Shown: positions 32,422-40,901 of the stretch, piece after piece
Layout of the letters: each line of letters opens with the position of its first letter
Position numbering within the stretch: position 1 is the first letter of the stretch
From: Streptomyces sp. SID12488
GTDB lineage: Bacteria; Actinomycetota; Actinomycetes; Streptomycetales; Streptomycetaceae
Reading direction: 5' to 3'
DNA length: 64,000 nt
Assembly: GCF_010548275.1 (NCBI RefSeq)
Contig: NZ_JAAGLT010000035.1
Span: forward strand, 31,799 to 95,798
Program-made: the position numbers and the translations under genes
Notes under the pieces: model-generated
What the model was told of the DNA's origin: nothing
Seen by the model: the letters and a program-made list of their open reading frames with translations, nothing else
Databases searched by the model: none

Positions 32422-33660
32422 GTGGGCTCGGGAGGGCTGGAGCTGCCCCCTGGTGACGAGGGTCACGAGGGGAACTCCACAGAGGTCCCGCCCGGCGCGG
32501 TGTCCCTGGCACGGCCGATGGAGACGGGTTCCATCGGCCCGGAACTGGACTGGGACGCCGACGCCTGGCACGAGGTGCGTACGCGCGCCCAGCGGGCCGG
32601 CCGGGCCTACATCTGGCTGAACCTGGTCGAACAGCGGCTGCGCACGGTCGTGGCCGCCGTCCTGCGCCCCATCTACGAACCAGTCCATGGCGACGAGTGG
32701 GTGGTCGCCGCCGCCGGACCGGCCGGCCAGGAGTGGGTGCAGCGCGCGGTCGCCGTACGCGAAGTCAGCCGCCGCAAGGGCTACTTGCTCGACCCGGCCG
32801 ACGACAACGTCCTCAGCTTCCTGACCCTCCCGCAGTTGCGCGAGCTGATGGTGCAGCACTGGCCGTGCTTCGAGCCGTACATCGACGAGCGCCGCGACGT
32901 CGAACTCGCCCTGGACGAGCTGGAGGTCACCCGCAACGTCGTCTCCCGCAACAGGGCTCTGTCCGAGGCCGTCCTCAACCAGGCCGAGCGCGCCTCGGGC
33001 AAGCTCCTGGAGTCCCTCGGCGCGGGCGGCGACGTGCCCTCCGCGCGGCGGCTGCCGGTGGACGCGGTCGAGAATCTGGTGGGCGAACGGTACGGGGACG
33101 TGGTCGCCGTCCACACCGACCGGGTACGGCTGATGCGGCAGTTCCCGGCCGAGGACATCTTCGGCGGCGCGCGTCGCCTCGACGCCATCGGCATCGGCCT
33201 CAACCTGCTCGTGCAGAACTTCTCCGGGCGGCGGCTGGTGCGGCTGGCGGAGTCGGGCTGCCGGGTGCGGCTGCTGTTCCTGAACCCCGCGTCCAGTTCG
33301 GTGAAGCGCCGCGAGCGGGAACTCGGCCTCAAACGGGGCGAGTTGAGCCGGGCCGTGGAGATGAACATCCTCCACATGCGCCGGGTGCGGTCGAAGCTGC
33401 GCGACCCGGGCGCCTTCGAGATCCAGGTCTTCGACGAGACGCCCCGTTTCACCGCCTACCTCGTCGACGGGGACGGCTCGGACGGGGTCGCGATCGTGCA
33501 GACCTATCTGCGCCGGACGCGGGGGATGGAGGCGCCGGTGCTGGTGCTGCGGGGCGGAAGCCGGGTGGTCAAGCCGGGCGTGGCCGAGGAGAGCGGTCTT
33601 TTCCCGACATACCGCGAGGAGTTCGAGGTGGCCTGGGCGGATTCACGCCCAGTGTCCTGA
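32422..33660 (+). CDS. HEPN-domain protein of the SAV2148 type with PLD-like C-terminal domain
   Basis: 412 residues from GTG 32422 (VGSGGLELPPG, which I recall as the family start); a TTG at 32362 is possible. The helical HEPN part (about 40-190) contains AYIWLNLVEQRLRTVV and LRELMVQHWPCF, the latter giving an R-x5-H motif (Arg140, His146) like the RNase motif of HEPN proteins. The C-terminal part (about 220-410) has RRLVRLAESGCRVRLLFLNP, ELSRAVEMNILHMRRV and FTAYLVDGDGSDGVAIVQTYL, a pattern like the degenerate PLD-type domains of effector proteins. It is a soluble protein with no operon partner. The role is unknown; RNA cleavage or signalling is an inference. Confidence 0.78.
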   Translation: MGSGGLELPPGDEGHEGNSTEVPPGAVSLARPMETGSIGPELDWDADAWHEVRTRAQRAGRAYIWLNLVEQRLRTVVAAVLRPIYEPVHGDEWVVAAAGPAGQEWVQRAVAVREVSRRKGYLLDPADDNVLSFLTLPQLRELMVQHWPCFEPYIDERRDVELALDELEVTRNVVSRNRALSEAVLNQAERASGKLLESLGAGGDVPSARRLPVDAVENLVGERYGDVVAVHTDRVRLMRQFPAEDIFGGARRLDAIGIGLNLLVQNFSGRRLVRLAESGCRVRLLFLNPASSSVKRRERELGLKRGELSRAVEMNILHMRRVRSKLRDPGAFEIQVFDETPRFTAYLVDGDGSDGVAIVQTYLRRTRGMEAPVLVLRGGSRVVKPGVAEESGLFPTYREEFEVAWADSRPVS

Positions 33661-33789
33661 CTTGTTCAACCTGTCCGGCCTGCTCGTCTTCCGCAAGCGG
33701 AATGCGGTCCTCTGATTGTCAGTGGCTCGTGGGATCGTGGAGACCACTGGGGGAAAGCACCACCAAGAAGGCAAGAAGGGGGGCCAGGC

Positions 33790-34512
33790 ATGGGCTGGCA
33801 CCATGAGCTGCTGATCGGCTTCGACCTGGAGACGACCGGGACGGATCCGAGCGAGGCACGCATCGTCACCGGCGCGGTGATCGAGGTGAGGGGCGGTGAG
33901 CCGCTCGCTCACCGGGAATGGCTGGCCGATCCGGGTATGGAGATCCCGGCGGACGCGGTGGCGGTGCACGGCATCACCAACGAGCGCGCGACCAGCGAGG
34001 GCAGGCCCGCCGACCAGGTCGCGGACGCGATGGCGGACGTGCTGGCGACGTACTGGAAGACGGGCGTACCGGTGGTCGCCTACAACGCGAACTTCGACCT
34101 CACCCTGCTCTCCGCGGAGTTGCGAAGGCACGGCCTGCCGTCCCTGCGGGAGCGGCTCGGCGGCCTGGATCTCGCCCCGGTGATCGACCCGTACACGATC
34201 GACCGCTCCGTCGACCGCTACCGGCGCGGCAAGCGCAACCTCGAAGCGGTGTGCAGGGAGTACGGCGTCTCACTGGACGCGGCTCACGACGCGTCGGCGG
34301 ACGCGTTGGCCGCGGCGCGGCTGGCGTGCGCGATAGCCGAGCGGCATCCCAAGGTCGCGGCGCTCGGACCGGTGGAACTGCATCGGCGACAGATCGAGTG
34401 GTACGCGGAGTGGGCGGCGGATTTCCAGAGTTTCCTTCGGCGCAAGGGGGAGGCTGACGCGGTGGTGGACGGGACGTGGCCTGTGCGGGAGGTTGTGGGT
34501 GAGGTGGTCTAA
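33790..34512 (+). CDS. DEDDh 3'-5' exonuclease (DnaQ-like)
   Basis: 240 residues; ATG after AAGGGGGG. Exonuclease motifs are complete: ExoI GFDLETTG (Asp12, Glu14), ExoII VAYNANFDLTLL, and ExoIII AAHDASADALAAA with the His and Asp of the DEDDh type. It resembles the epsilon subunit but stands alone, with no polymerase domain. The C-terminal region (RRQIEWYAEWAADFQSFLRRKG) is a helical tail seen in actinobacterial homologues. It should proofread or trim single-stranded DNA or RNA. The 3' end runs into a Streptomyces intergenic repeat. Confidence 0.9.
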   Translation: MGWHHELLIGFDLETTGTDPSEARIVTGAVIEVRGGEPLAHREWLADPGMEIPADAVAVHGITNERATSEGRPADQVADAMADVLATYWKTGVPVVAYNANFDLTLLSAELRRHGLPSLRERLGGLDLAPVIDPYTIDRSVDRYRRGKRNLEAVCREYGVSLDAAHDASADALAAARLACAIAERHPKVAALGPVELHRRQIEWYAEWAADFQSFLRRKGEADAVVDGTWPVREVVGEVV

Positions 34513-34518
34513 GGGGGA

Positions 34519-34649
34519 GTTTTCCCACCCGCTCGCCCGTTTCCAGCCCGCCCGGCGTCTGAGGGCGAGCGCGTTCAGCGCGATGGGGGGTCTGGGGACG
34601 CAGCCCCCAGGGAGAGGATGGGACGGGTAGGGGCGCCGGGGGCGAGAAA
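34519..34649. repeat. Common Streptomyces intergenic repeat, type with GCGCGTTCAGCGCGATGGGG
   Basis: The sequence matches from memory the widespread element that reads CAGCCCGxCCGGCGTxTGAGG...GAGCGCGTTCAGCGCGATGG...GCAGCCCCCAGGGA...GGTAGGGGCG. It lies at the 3' ends of two convergent genes and supplies the last 25 codons of the EamA gene. Confidence 0.7.
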
Positions 34650-35576
34650 CTTGGCCTGTGCCGCGCGGTGGGCGCGTTCCACCGACTGGCCCCAGTACGT
34701 GCCCGTGACCATCAGCGTCGCGCCCAACGCCGTGAGCGGCGTCAGATGCTCGCCGCCCAGGGCGATCCCGATCGCGGCGGCCCAGATCGGCTCCGTACCC
34801 AGCAGCAGGCTGGCCCGGCTCGCCGAGGTGCGCTGCACGGCCCACGTCTGGGCGAGGAACGCGAACACGCTGCAGAACAGGGCGAGATAGAGCAACTGCG
34901 TCCACGTCCCGGAGTCGGCGCGGACGAGCACCGGCAGGTCGGAAGCGGCGGCCGGCAGGAACAGGGCCGTGCCGATCACGGTCTGGAGTGTCGTGAGGTG
35001 AAGGGGTCGGATCGGCCGGCCTGTGGTCAGGCGTCCGACCAGGGCCACGTGGACCGCCCGTATCAGCGCCGCGCCCAGCATCAGCAGGTCGCCGAGACGC
35101 GGCGTGTGGAAACCGTTGCCGGACATCAGCAGGCCGACGGCCAGGACGCAGACTCCGGCGGCGGCGTAGAAGGCCGGGGGCAGCCCGCCGGGGTGTCCGG
35201 CACGGTCGAGGAGAGGGGTGAGCACGATGGTCAGGCTGATGATCAGGCCCGCGTTGGCGGCGGTGGTGTGGGCGACCCCGTACGTCTCCACGACCAGGAC
35301 GGCGGCCTGCGTGAGCCCGAGCGGCAGCCCGGCGCGCACCTCCTCCCGGGTCCACAGGCGAGAGCCGCTGCCCCGCTCCCGTTCCTTCCCCCGTCCGGCA
35401 GCCACCAGGCCGAGACAGCTGAGCGCGGAGAGGGCGTACCGCGCGAAAAGGACCACGAGGACGGGCAGGGCGGAGGTGGCCGTCTGGGCGGACAGATAAC
35501 TGGATCCCCAGACAAGCGCGACAAGGAGGAGTACCGCGTCGGTACGGCGGGAGTCGGACACGCGACTACGGTGCAC
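34575..35576 (-). CDS. EamA/DMT-family membrane transporter
   Basis: About 333 residues from GTG 35576 (GTG 35561 is also possible; the frame is open to ATG 35642). A consensus AAGGAGGTG (35606-35598) has no start within 20 bases in this frame, so the true start is uncertain. Ten hydrophobic segments and two EamA repeats are seen, with the first starting AVLLLVALVWGSSYL and the second ALFCSVFAFLAQTWAVQRTSASRASLLLGTEPIWAA. Such proteins export amino acids or other metabolites. The last about 25 residues are encoded by an intergenic repeat. It is divergent from a LysR gene that probably regulates it. Confidence 0.85.
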   Translation of the reverse strand: MHRSRVSDSRRTDAVLLLVALVWGSSYLSAQTATSALPVLVVLFARYALSALSCLGLVAAGRGKERERGSGSRLWTREEVRAGLPLGLTQAAVLVVETYGVAHTTAANAGLIISLTIVLTPLLDRAGHPGGLPPAFYAAAGVCVLAVGLLMSGNGFHTPRLGDLLMLGAALIRAVHVALVGRLTTGRPIRPLHLTTLQTVIGTALFLPAAASDLPVLVRADSGTWTQLLYLALFCSVFAFLAQTWAVQRTSASRASLLLGTEPIWAAAIGIALGGEHLTPLTALGATLMVTGTYWGQSVERAHRAAQAKFLAPGAPTRPILSLGAASPDPPSR

Positions 35577-35655
35577 CGGCAGGAACCCTGAAGGCCAGGA
35601 CCACCTCCTTAAACGATCTTTTAGTTTCCCTACACTGTCCACCTACACTGGCCCC

Positions 35656-36567
35656 ATGGACGAACGCCAGCTGCGGATCCTGCGCGAACTCGGTGAGCTG
35701 GGCAGCGTCACCGCGGTCGCCGACGCGCTGCTCGTCACGCCCTCGGCGATCTCGCAGCAACTGCGGCTGCTCCAGCGGGCCATCCCGGTCCCGCTCACCG
35801 AGCGACAGGGGCGGCGGCTGGTGCTGACCGACGCCGGGCAGGCGCTGGCGGGCGCGGCGACCGAGGTGGAGTCGGCGCTGGCGCGGGCCCGGCACACCGT
35901 CGAGGAGTTCCTCGACCGGCCGGACGGGGAGGTGTCCGTGGCGGCGTTCCACAGCGCGGGCGCCGCGTTCTTCCCGCTGCTGCTGCGGGCCCTGGCCGGA
36001 CCGGACGGACCGGTGCTCGCGCTGGCCGACGAGGACGTGACGCAGGACGACTTCCCGCCGCTGACCAGGGAGTACGACCTCGTCCTCGCCCACCGCCTCG
36101 ACCACGCCCCGCCCTGGCCGCGCACGGTGGCGGCGACCCCGCTGCTGCGCGAACCCCTCGACGTGGCCATGCCCGCCGACCACCCGCTCGCCGCCAAGCG
36201 ACAACTGACCCCGACCGATGTGGCCGACCAGCCCTGGATCGCCGTACACGACGGCTTCCCGATCATGGCGACGATCGAGGCCATCGCCACCGCGGCGGGC
36301 CACCGGCCCCGTCTCGCCCATCGCATCAACGAGTTCGCGGTGGCGGCGGAGGTGGTGGCCGCCGGAGGAGGCCTCGCGCTGATGCCCCGCTGGACCTCCC
36401 GTCCGCACCCCGCCCTCGTCCTCAAGCCCCTCAGCGGCATCCAGGCCAGACGCCGAATCGACGCCCTCCACCGCCCGGAACGAACAGCCCGAAGGGCCGT
36501 ACGAACGGTACTGGAGGAACTGCGCCGAGCAGCACAGAAAATCCAGGCCGAGGACCAGCTCGCCTAG
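35656..36567 (+). CDS. LysR-family transcriptional regulator
   Basis: 303 residues. The N-terminal winged helix (1-60: RQLRILRELGELGSVTAVADALLVTPSAISQQLRLLQ) is a normal LysR reading head, and the effector domain (about 90-290) keeps the EPLDVAMPADHPLA and EVVAAGGGLALMPR blocks. It sits back to back with the EamA transporter over about 80 bp rich in A/T (TTAAACGATCTTTTAG, 35609-35624), the classical set-up for LysR control of a divergent exporter. The ligand is probably the exported compound. Confidence 0.9.
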   Translation: MDERQLRILRELGELGSVTAVADALLVTPSAISQQLRLLQRAIPVPLTERQGRRLVLTDAGQALAGAATEVESALARARHTVEEFLDRPDGEVSVAAFHSAGAAFFPLLLRALAGPDGPVLALADEDVTQDDFPPLTREYDLVLAHRLDHAPPWPRTVAATPLLREPLDVAMPADHPLAAKRQLTPTDVADQPWIAVHDGFPIMATIEAIATAAGHRPRLAHRINEFAVAAEVVAAGGGLALMPRWTSRPHPALVLKPLSGIQARRRIDALHRPERTARRAVRTVLEELRRAAQKIQAEDQLA

Positions 36568-36626
36568 GGGCGCGGGGAACTGCGCGACAAGCCACGTCCG
36601 GCCCGCAGGCGCCGAACAACAGCAAG
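36565..36626 (+). repeat. Common Streptomyces intergenic repeat (GGGGCGCGGGGAACTGCGCGAC type)
   Basis: AGGGGCGCGGGGAACTGCGC-GACAAGCCACG...GCCCGCAGGCGCCGAACAAC corresponds to a motif that I recall scattered hundreds of times between Streptomyces genes. It starts at the LysR stop codon. A relative is at 56607-56691. Confidence 0.7.
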
Positions 36627-36644
36627 CCCAAACCCACTAGGCGC

Positions 36645-37511
36645 TCAAAACGGATACCACCGCACAGTCGAATCCCCCTCCCGCAAAGACCCCACCCGCC
36701 GCGAAAACTCAGCCAACGCCTTCGGATTGACAGGCGCATGCTGCGCAACCCACGCACAGCTCGCCGTCTCCCGCGCCCCGCGCAGCACCCCACACCCCTC
36801 CCACTCCCGTACGTCCCACCCGTACGCTTCCGTGAACGCGTCATAGGACTCGGCAGGGAGGGCGTACCGGTCGTGGGACAGAGCCATGACCACCAGATCG
36901 TGCTCGCGCAGGTCGGCGGAGAAGGTCTCCAGGTCGACCAGGACCGGGCCGTCGGGCCCGATGTGGACGTTGCGGGGGAGAGCGTCACCGTGGATCGGGC
37001 CCGGCGCGAGCCGCGGGGTGAGCGCGGCGGCGGCCGCGGCGAAACCGTCCCGGCGCTCGCGCAGATACGCCGCGTCCGCCGGGTCGATCGCGTCGCCCGC
37101 GAGCCGCAGCCAGCGTTCGACGCCCCCCAGTAGCTCACGGGCAGGCAACGCGAAGGAGCGGGGGAGCGGCAGGGCGTGCACGATCCGTAGGAGTTCGGCC
37201 AAATCCCGGGGGCCGGCGGGGCGTACGGGATCGGGCAGCCGGTGCCACACCGTCACCGGGTGGCCCTCGACGAGGTGCGCCTTCGGGTCGGCCGCGCGTA
37301 CCGCCGGGACGTCCGTGTCGGCGAGCCAGAGCGCGATGTCCAGTTCCCGCCGCGCACGGTCGAGGAGTTCGGCGTCGCGGCCCACCTTGACGACCAGGTC
37401 ACCGGCGGCGAACACCGCGTTCTCGCCCAGTGCGAGGAGCCGTGCGTCCGGCGCCGTGCCGGGCAGTACGCCCGCCGTGGCCAGTACGTCCCGGGCCTGT
37501 GCCTCGTCCAT
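36645..37511 (-). CDS. APH-family phosphotransferase
   Basis: 288 residues. The Gly-loop region reads LALGENAVFAAGDLVVKVGRD, the catalytic loop PIHGDALPRNVHIGPDG and the metal loop VLVDLETFSADLREHDLVV. All kinase-like residues are present. It belongs to the aminoglycoside/choline phosphotransferase group but is not similar to the phosphotransferase at 18226 beyond motifs. Monocistronic and flanked by a repeat; substrate unknown. Confidence 0.82.
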   Translation of the reverse strand: MDEAQARDVLATAGVLPGTAPDARLLALGENAVFAAGDLVVKVGRDAELLDRARRELDIALWLADTDVPAVRAADPKAHLVEGHPVTVWHRLPDPVRPAGPRDLAELLRIVHALPLPRSFALPARELLGGVERWLRLAGDAIDPADAAYLRERRDGFAAAAAALTPRLAPGPIHGDALPRNVHIGPDGPVLVDLETFSADLREHDLVVMALSHDRYALPAESYDAFTEAYGWDVREWEGCGVLRGARETASCAWVAQHAPVNPKALAEFSRRVGSLREGDSTVRWYPF

Positions 37512-37705
37512 CGTCCGCCTCCCGCGCAGTCACTCGTACCCGGCTGTGTGGAGCCGTGTACGTCCGCGAACGGCGTCGGGTTCACGCCATCCGCCGGTCA
37601 GTGTCGCATTCGCACTGGTGGGGGCGTGTGCGCGGTGCCTTGACGGGTTACGAGGGCTTCACGACCATGACGGGGCCACCTCGGGCGACCAAAGGAGCCG
37701 ATCAC

Positions 37706-38644
37706 GTGACACTGGTGACCGGGGCGAGGCGGCCGGCCGAGCGCGCGGCCCGCGCCGGACCGGGCGGTAGTCGGATCACCGGCCACGGTGCCTGGTTCCT
37801 CGTGCTGCCCGCCCTGATCCCGATCCTCGTCCTGAGCGTGGGACCGCTGCTGTACGGGATTCTGCTGGCGTTCACCGACGCCCAGTCCGGCCGGACCGCG
37901 CCCACTCGGTGGATCGGCACGCTCAACTTCCAGGATCTGCTGCACGACACGCTGTTCTGGGAGTCGTTCCGGATCGGGCTGGTCTGGGCGGTCGGGGTGA
38001 CCGTGCCGCAGTTCCTGCTCGCTCTCGGCCTCGCCCTCCTCCTCAACCAGGAGTTACGGTTGCGCTGGCTGGCCCGCGCCCTCGCGATCATCCCGTGGGC
38101 GATGCCGGAGGTCGTCGTCGGCATCATGTGGCGGCTCGTCTACAACGCGGACGCCGGTGTCCTCAACGAGACCCTGCGTGACCTGGGTCTGGGCGACGGC
38201 CGCGACTGGCTCAGCGGCCTGACGACCGCGTTGCCCGCCGTCATCGTCGTCGGTGTCTGGGCGGGGATGCCGCAGACGACGGTCGCGCTGCTCGCCGGGT
38301 TACAGAACACTCCGCGCGAACTGCACGAGGCGGCGGCCATGGACGGTGCCGGCGCCTGGCGCCGCTTCTGGACGGTCACCTGGCCCGCCCTGCGGCCGGT
38401 CGCGCTCGCGATCACCGCCCTCAACCTGATCTGGAACTTCAACTCCTTCGCCCTGGTGTACGTCCTGACGAACGGCGGCCCCGGCGGACGCACCCGGCTG
38501 CCCATGCTCTTCGCCTACGAAGAGGCCTTCCGTTACGGCCAGTTCGGCTATGCGGCGGCGATGGGCTGTGTGATGGTCGCGCTGATCTCCGTCCTTCTCG
38601 CCGTGTTCCTCGTCGGCCGGCTGCGGGGAGGCGACGGGAGTTGA
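37706..38644 (+). CDS. Sugar ABC transporter permease 1 (MalF-type), two TTA codons
   Basis: 312 residues from GTG 37706, eight bases after AAAGGAG; ATG 37669 upstream lacks a site. Six membrane segments are predicted, starting with AWFLVLPALIPILVLSVGPLLYGILLAF, and the EAA loop is EAAAMDGAGAWRRFWTVTWPAL. It forms half of a carbohydrate uptake channel. Leu codons at 38054 (QELRL) and 38300 (AGLQN) are TTA, so expression likely depends on bldA. The stop overlaps the next gene (TTGA). Confidence 0.92.
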   Translation: MTLVTGARRPAERAARAGPGGSRITGHGAWFLVLPALIPILVLSVGPLLYGILLAFTDAQSGRTAPTRWIGTLNFQDLLHDTLFWESFRIGLVWAVGVTVPQFLLALGLALLLNQELRLRWLARALAIIPWAMPEVVVGIMWRLVYNADAGVLNETLRDLGLGDGRDWLSGLTTALPAVIVVGVWAGMPQTTVALLAGLQNTPRELHEAAAMDGAGAWRRFWTVTWPALRPVALAITALNLIWNFNSFALVYVLTNGGPGGRTRLPMLFAYEEAFRYGQFGYAAAMGCVMVALISVLLAVFLVGRLRGGDGS

Positions 38645-39474
38645 GGACGAGCACGAGCGCCCGCGTCGGCCAGTACGCGGCCCTCCTCGCCTATCTCGCC
38701 TTTCTGGCCCTGCCGTTCCTCTGGCTTCTGTCCACCGCGTTCAAGTCCCCGCGCGAACTGGGCAGTCTGCACCCCAGCTGGATCCCGGAGAACCCCACCC
38801 TCGACAACTTCCGCCAGGCCTTCGACGAACAGCCGCTGCTGCACGCCGCGTTGAACTCCCTGCTGGCTGCCGCCTCGGCCGCGCTGGTCGCCGTACTGCT
38901 CGCGACCCCGATGGCGTACGTCATGGCCAGGCACCGCACCCTGCTCGGGCGGGCGGCGACCGGGTGGGTGGTGGTCAGCCAGGCGTTCCCGTTCGTGCTG
39001 GTGATCATCCCGCTGTTCCTGGTGCTGAAGAACCTGCGGCTGATCGACTCCGTCTTCGGGCTGGTGATGGTGTACGTGGTGTGGTCGCTGCCGTTCGCGC
39101 TGTGGATGCTCGTCGGGTATGTACGGGCTGTGCCCGCCGAGTTGGAGGAGGCGGCGGCCGTCGACGGCGCCGGACGCCTGCGCACCCTGGTCTCCGTCAC
39201 CGCGCCGTTGCTGGCGCCGGGGATCGTGGCGACGGCACTGTTCGCTTTCATCACCGCCTGGAACGAGTTCTTCTTCGCCCTGGTGCTCCTCAAGACCCCG
39301 GAGAAACAGACCCTGCCGGTCGTCCTCACGCACTTCATCGGCGCGGAGGGCGTGGCGGACCTCGGGCCGCTGGCCGCCGCCGCGTTCCTGGCGACGCTGC
39401 CCTCGCTCGTCGTGTTCGCGCTCATCCAACGCCGCATCACGGGCGGAATGACGGCCGGGGCGGTGAAGGGCTGA
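38641..39474 (+). CDS. Sugar ABC transporter permease 2 (MalG-type)
   Basis: 277 residues from TTG 38641, which overlaps the upstream stop by four bases. Six membrane segments are predicted, with EAA loop EAAAVDGAGRLRTLVSVTAPLL and the MalG-like C-terminal LIQRRITGGMTAGAVKG. It partners permease 1. Its stop overlaps the binding-protein start as TGATG. No ATPase is encoded nearby; such Streptomyces importers share the MsiK ATPase. Confidence 0.92.
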   Translation: MRTSTSARVGQYAALLAYLAFLALPFLWLLSTAFKSPRELGSLHPSWIPENPTLDNFRQAFDEQPLLHAALNSLLAAASAALVAVLLATPMAYVMARHRTLLGRAATGWVVVSQAFPFVLVIIPLFLVLKNLRLIDSVFGLVMVYVVWSLPFALWMLVGYVRAVPAELEEAAAVDGAGRLRTLVSVTAPLLAPGIVATALFAFITAWNEFFFALVLLKTPEKQTLPVVLTHFIGAEGVADLGPLAAAAFLATLPSLVVFALIQRRITGGMTAGAVKG

Positions 39475-40766
39475 TGCGGGCACGATGGTTAGTGGTCCCC
39501 GTCCTCATGCTGCTCCTCGCCGGAGGCACCGGCTGCACAGGCGGAGGGGACACCAGCGACGACGCCGGCAGAATCACCCTCCGCTTCCAGTCCCTCGCCT
39601 GGCAGGACGAGTCCGTCGCCGCCAACAAGGCGCTGGTGAAGGAGTGGAACGCGACCCATCCGGACGTCAAGGTCGATTACGTACAAGGAAGTTGGGACAG
39701 CATTCACGACCAGCTGCTCACCTCCTTCGAAGGCGGTGAGGCCCCCGACATCATCCATGACGCCTCGGACGACCTCGCGGACTTCGCGTACGGCGGCTAC
39801 CTCGCAGACCTGAGCGAGTTGCTGCCCGAGCGGCTCAAGTCCGACATCCCGCAGCGCAGTTGGGATACGACGACCTTCGGGGACGGCGTCTACGGCGTGC
39901 CGTTCCTCCAGGAGCCGAGGGTGCTGATCGCCAACGCGAAATGGCTGAAGGAGGCGGGTGTACGTATCCCGACCCCCGAACAGCCATGGAGCTGGCCGGA
40001 GTTCAGGCAGATCACCCGACAGCTCAGCGGCGAAGGCAAGTACGGCGTGGCCTGGCCGCTCAAGGAGCCCGTCTCCGCCACGCTCAACCTGTCACTGTCG
40101 GCGGGCGGGCAGCTGTTCCACCGGGGCGCGGACGGCAAGGTGACCGTCCGGTTCGCCGCGCCCGAGCAGGTGGTCCCCCATACGATCCACGACCAGGTCA
40201 ACTCCGATGGCAGCGCGTCGAGTTCGACGCTGGGCAGCGGCGGCTCCGACACCCTGCCCGGATTCTTCGGCGGCCGGTACGCGATGGTCCCGCTCGGCTT
40301 CTCCTACCGCCAGCAGATCGCGCAGCAGGCGCCGAAGGGCTTCGAGTGGCAGGTGCTGCCCGCACCGGCGGGCGCCGACGGACTCACTCAGGGCGTCAGC
40401 CCGCAGACCCTCTCCATCGCCGAGGACAGCCAACACCAGAGGGAGGCGGCCGAGTTCATCGACTTCATGCTGCGCCCCGAGAACATGGTCCGCCTTGCCC
40501 TCGGCGACTGGATGCTCCCCACCGGCACCCAGGCCTTGAAGTCGCCTTCCCTGCGGACCCGGAAGGACGGCTGGGCCACGGGCACCGCCCTCGCCACCCA
40601 CCTCCGCTCGGCCCCCGCCCAGTCCGTGCGCGGCTACCCGGAGTGGAAGGACAAGGTCGCGACGCCCGCGTTCCAGGAGTACTACAGCGGAGCGATCGAC
40701 CTCGCCGAACTGCGAAAACGCCTGGAGGACGACGGAAACCTGGTGCTGGATCGCTATCAGCGCTGA
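39474..40766 (+). CDS. Sugar ABC transporter substrate-binding lipoprotein, TTA codon
   Basis: 430 residues; a lipoprotein signal LMLLLAGGTGC gives lipidated Cys21. The mature part is a type-1 solute-binding protein with SWDSIHDQLLTSFEGGEAPDIIHDA, GVPFLQEPRVLIANAKWLKEAG and FFGGRYAMVPLGFSYR. The sixth codon is TTA (39489). Binding-protein last in the operon is less usual; often it comes first. The sugar cannot be told. Strong coupling (TTGA, TGATG) keeps the three subunits balanced. Confidence 0.92.
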   Translation: MRARWLVVPVLMLLLAGGTGCTGGGDTSDDAGRITLRFQSLAWQDESVAANKALVKEWNATHPDVKVDYVQGSWDSIHDQLLTSFEGGEAPDIIHDASDDLADFAYGGYLADLSELLPERLKSDIPQRSWDTTTFGDGVYGVPFLQEPRVLIANAKWLKEAGVRIPTPEQPWSWPEFRQITRQLSGEGKYGVAWPLKEPVSATLNLSLSAGGQLFHRGADGKVTVRFAAPEQVVPHTIHDQVNSDGSASSSTLGSGGSDTLPGFFGGRYAMVPLGFSYRQQIAQQAPKGFEWQVLPAPAGADGLTQGVSPQTLSIAEDSQHQREAAEFIDFMLRPENMVRLALGDWMLPTGTQALKSPSLRTRKDGWATGTALATHLRSAPAQSVRGYPEWKDKVATPAFQEYYSGAIDLAELRKRLEDDGNLVLDRYQR

Positions 40767-40832
40767 GACGCGCCCCCCACAGGTCGCGCAGCCTGATCGA
40801 GGCCGAGCTGTCGCGCGGCGTGTGAACGGGAA

Positions 40833-40869
40833 GAGGGCCCGCTGGCTCCCCAGTAACCAACGGGCCCTC
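40833..40869. terminator. Bidirectional terminator between sugar ABC operon and MMPL gene
   Basis: Thirteen-bp arms (GAGGGCCCGCTGG and CCAACGGGCCCTC, one G-U pair) with an 11-base loop lie between the two convergent 3' ends. Confidence 0.7.
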
Positions 40870-40901
40870 CCCAGAGGAAGATCGAGAGTGGATCAGGTCG
40901 G

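Noticed and set aside
38964..39473. Upstream extension of the sugar-binding protein frame
   Set aside because: Overlaps the MalG-type permease in another frame; the lipoprotein signal and TGATG junction fix the start at 39474.
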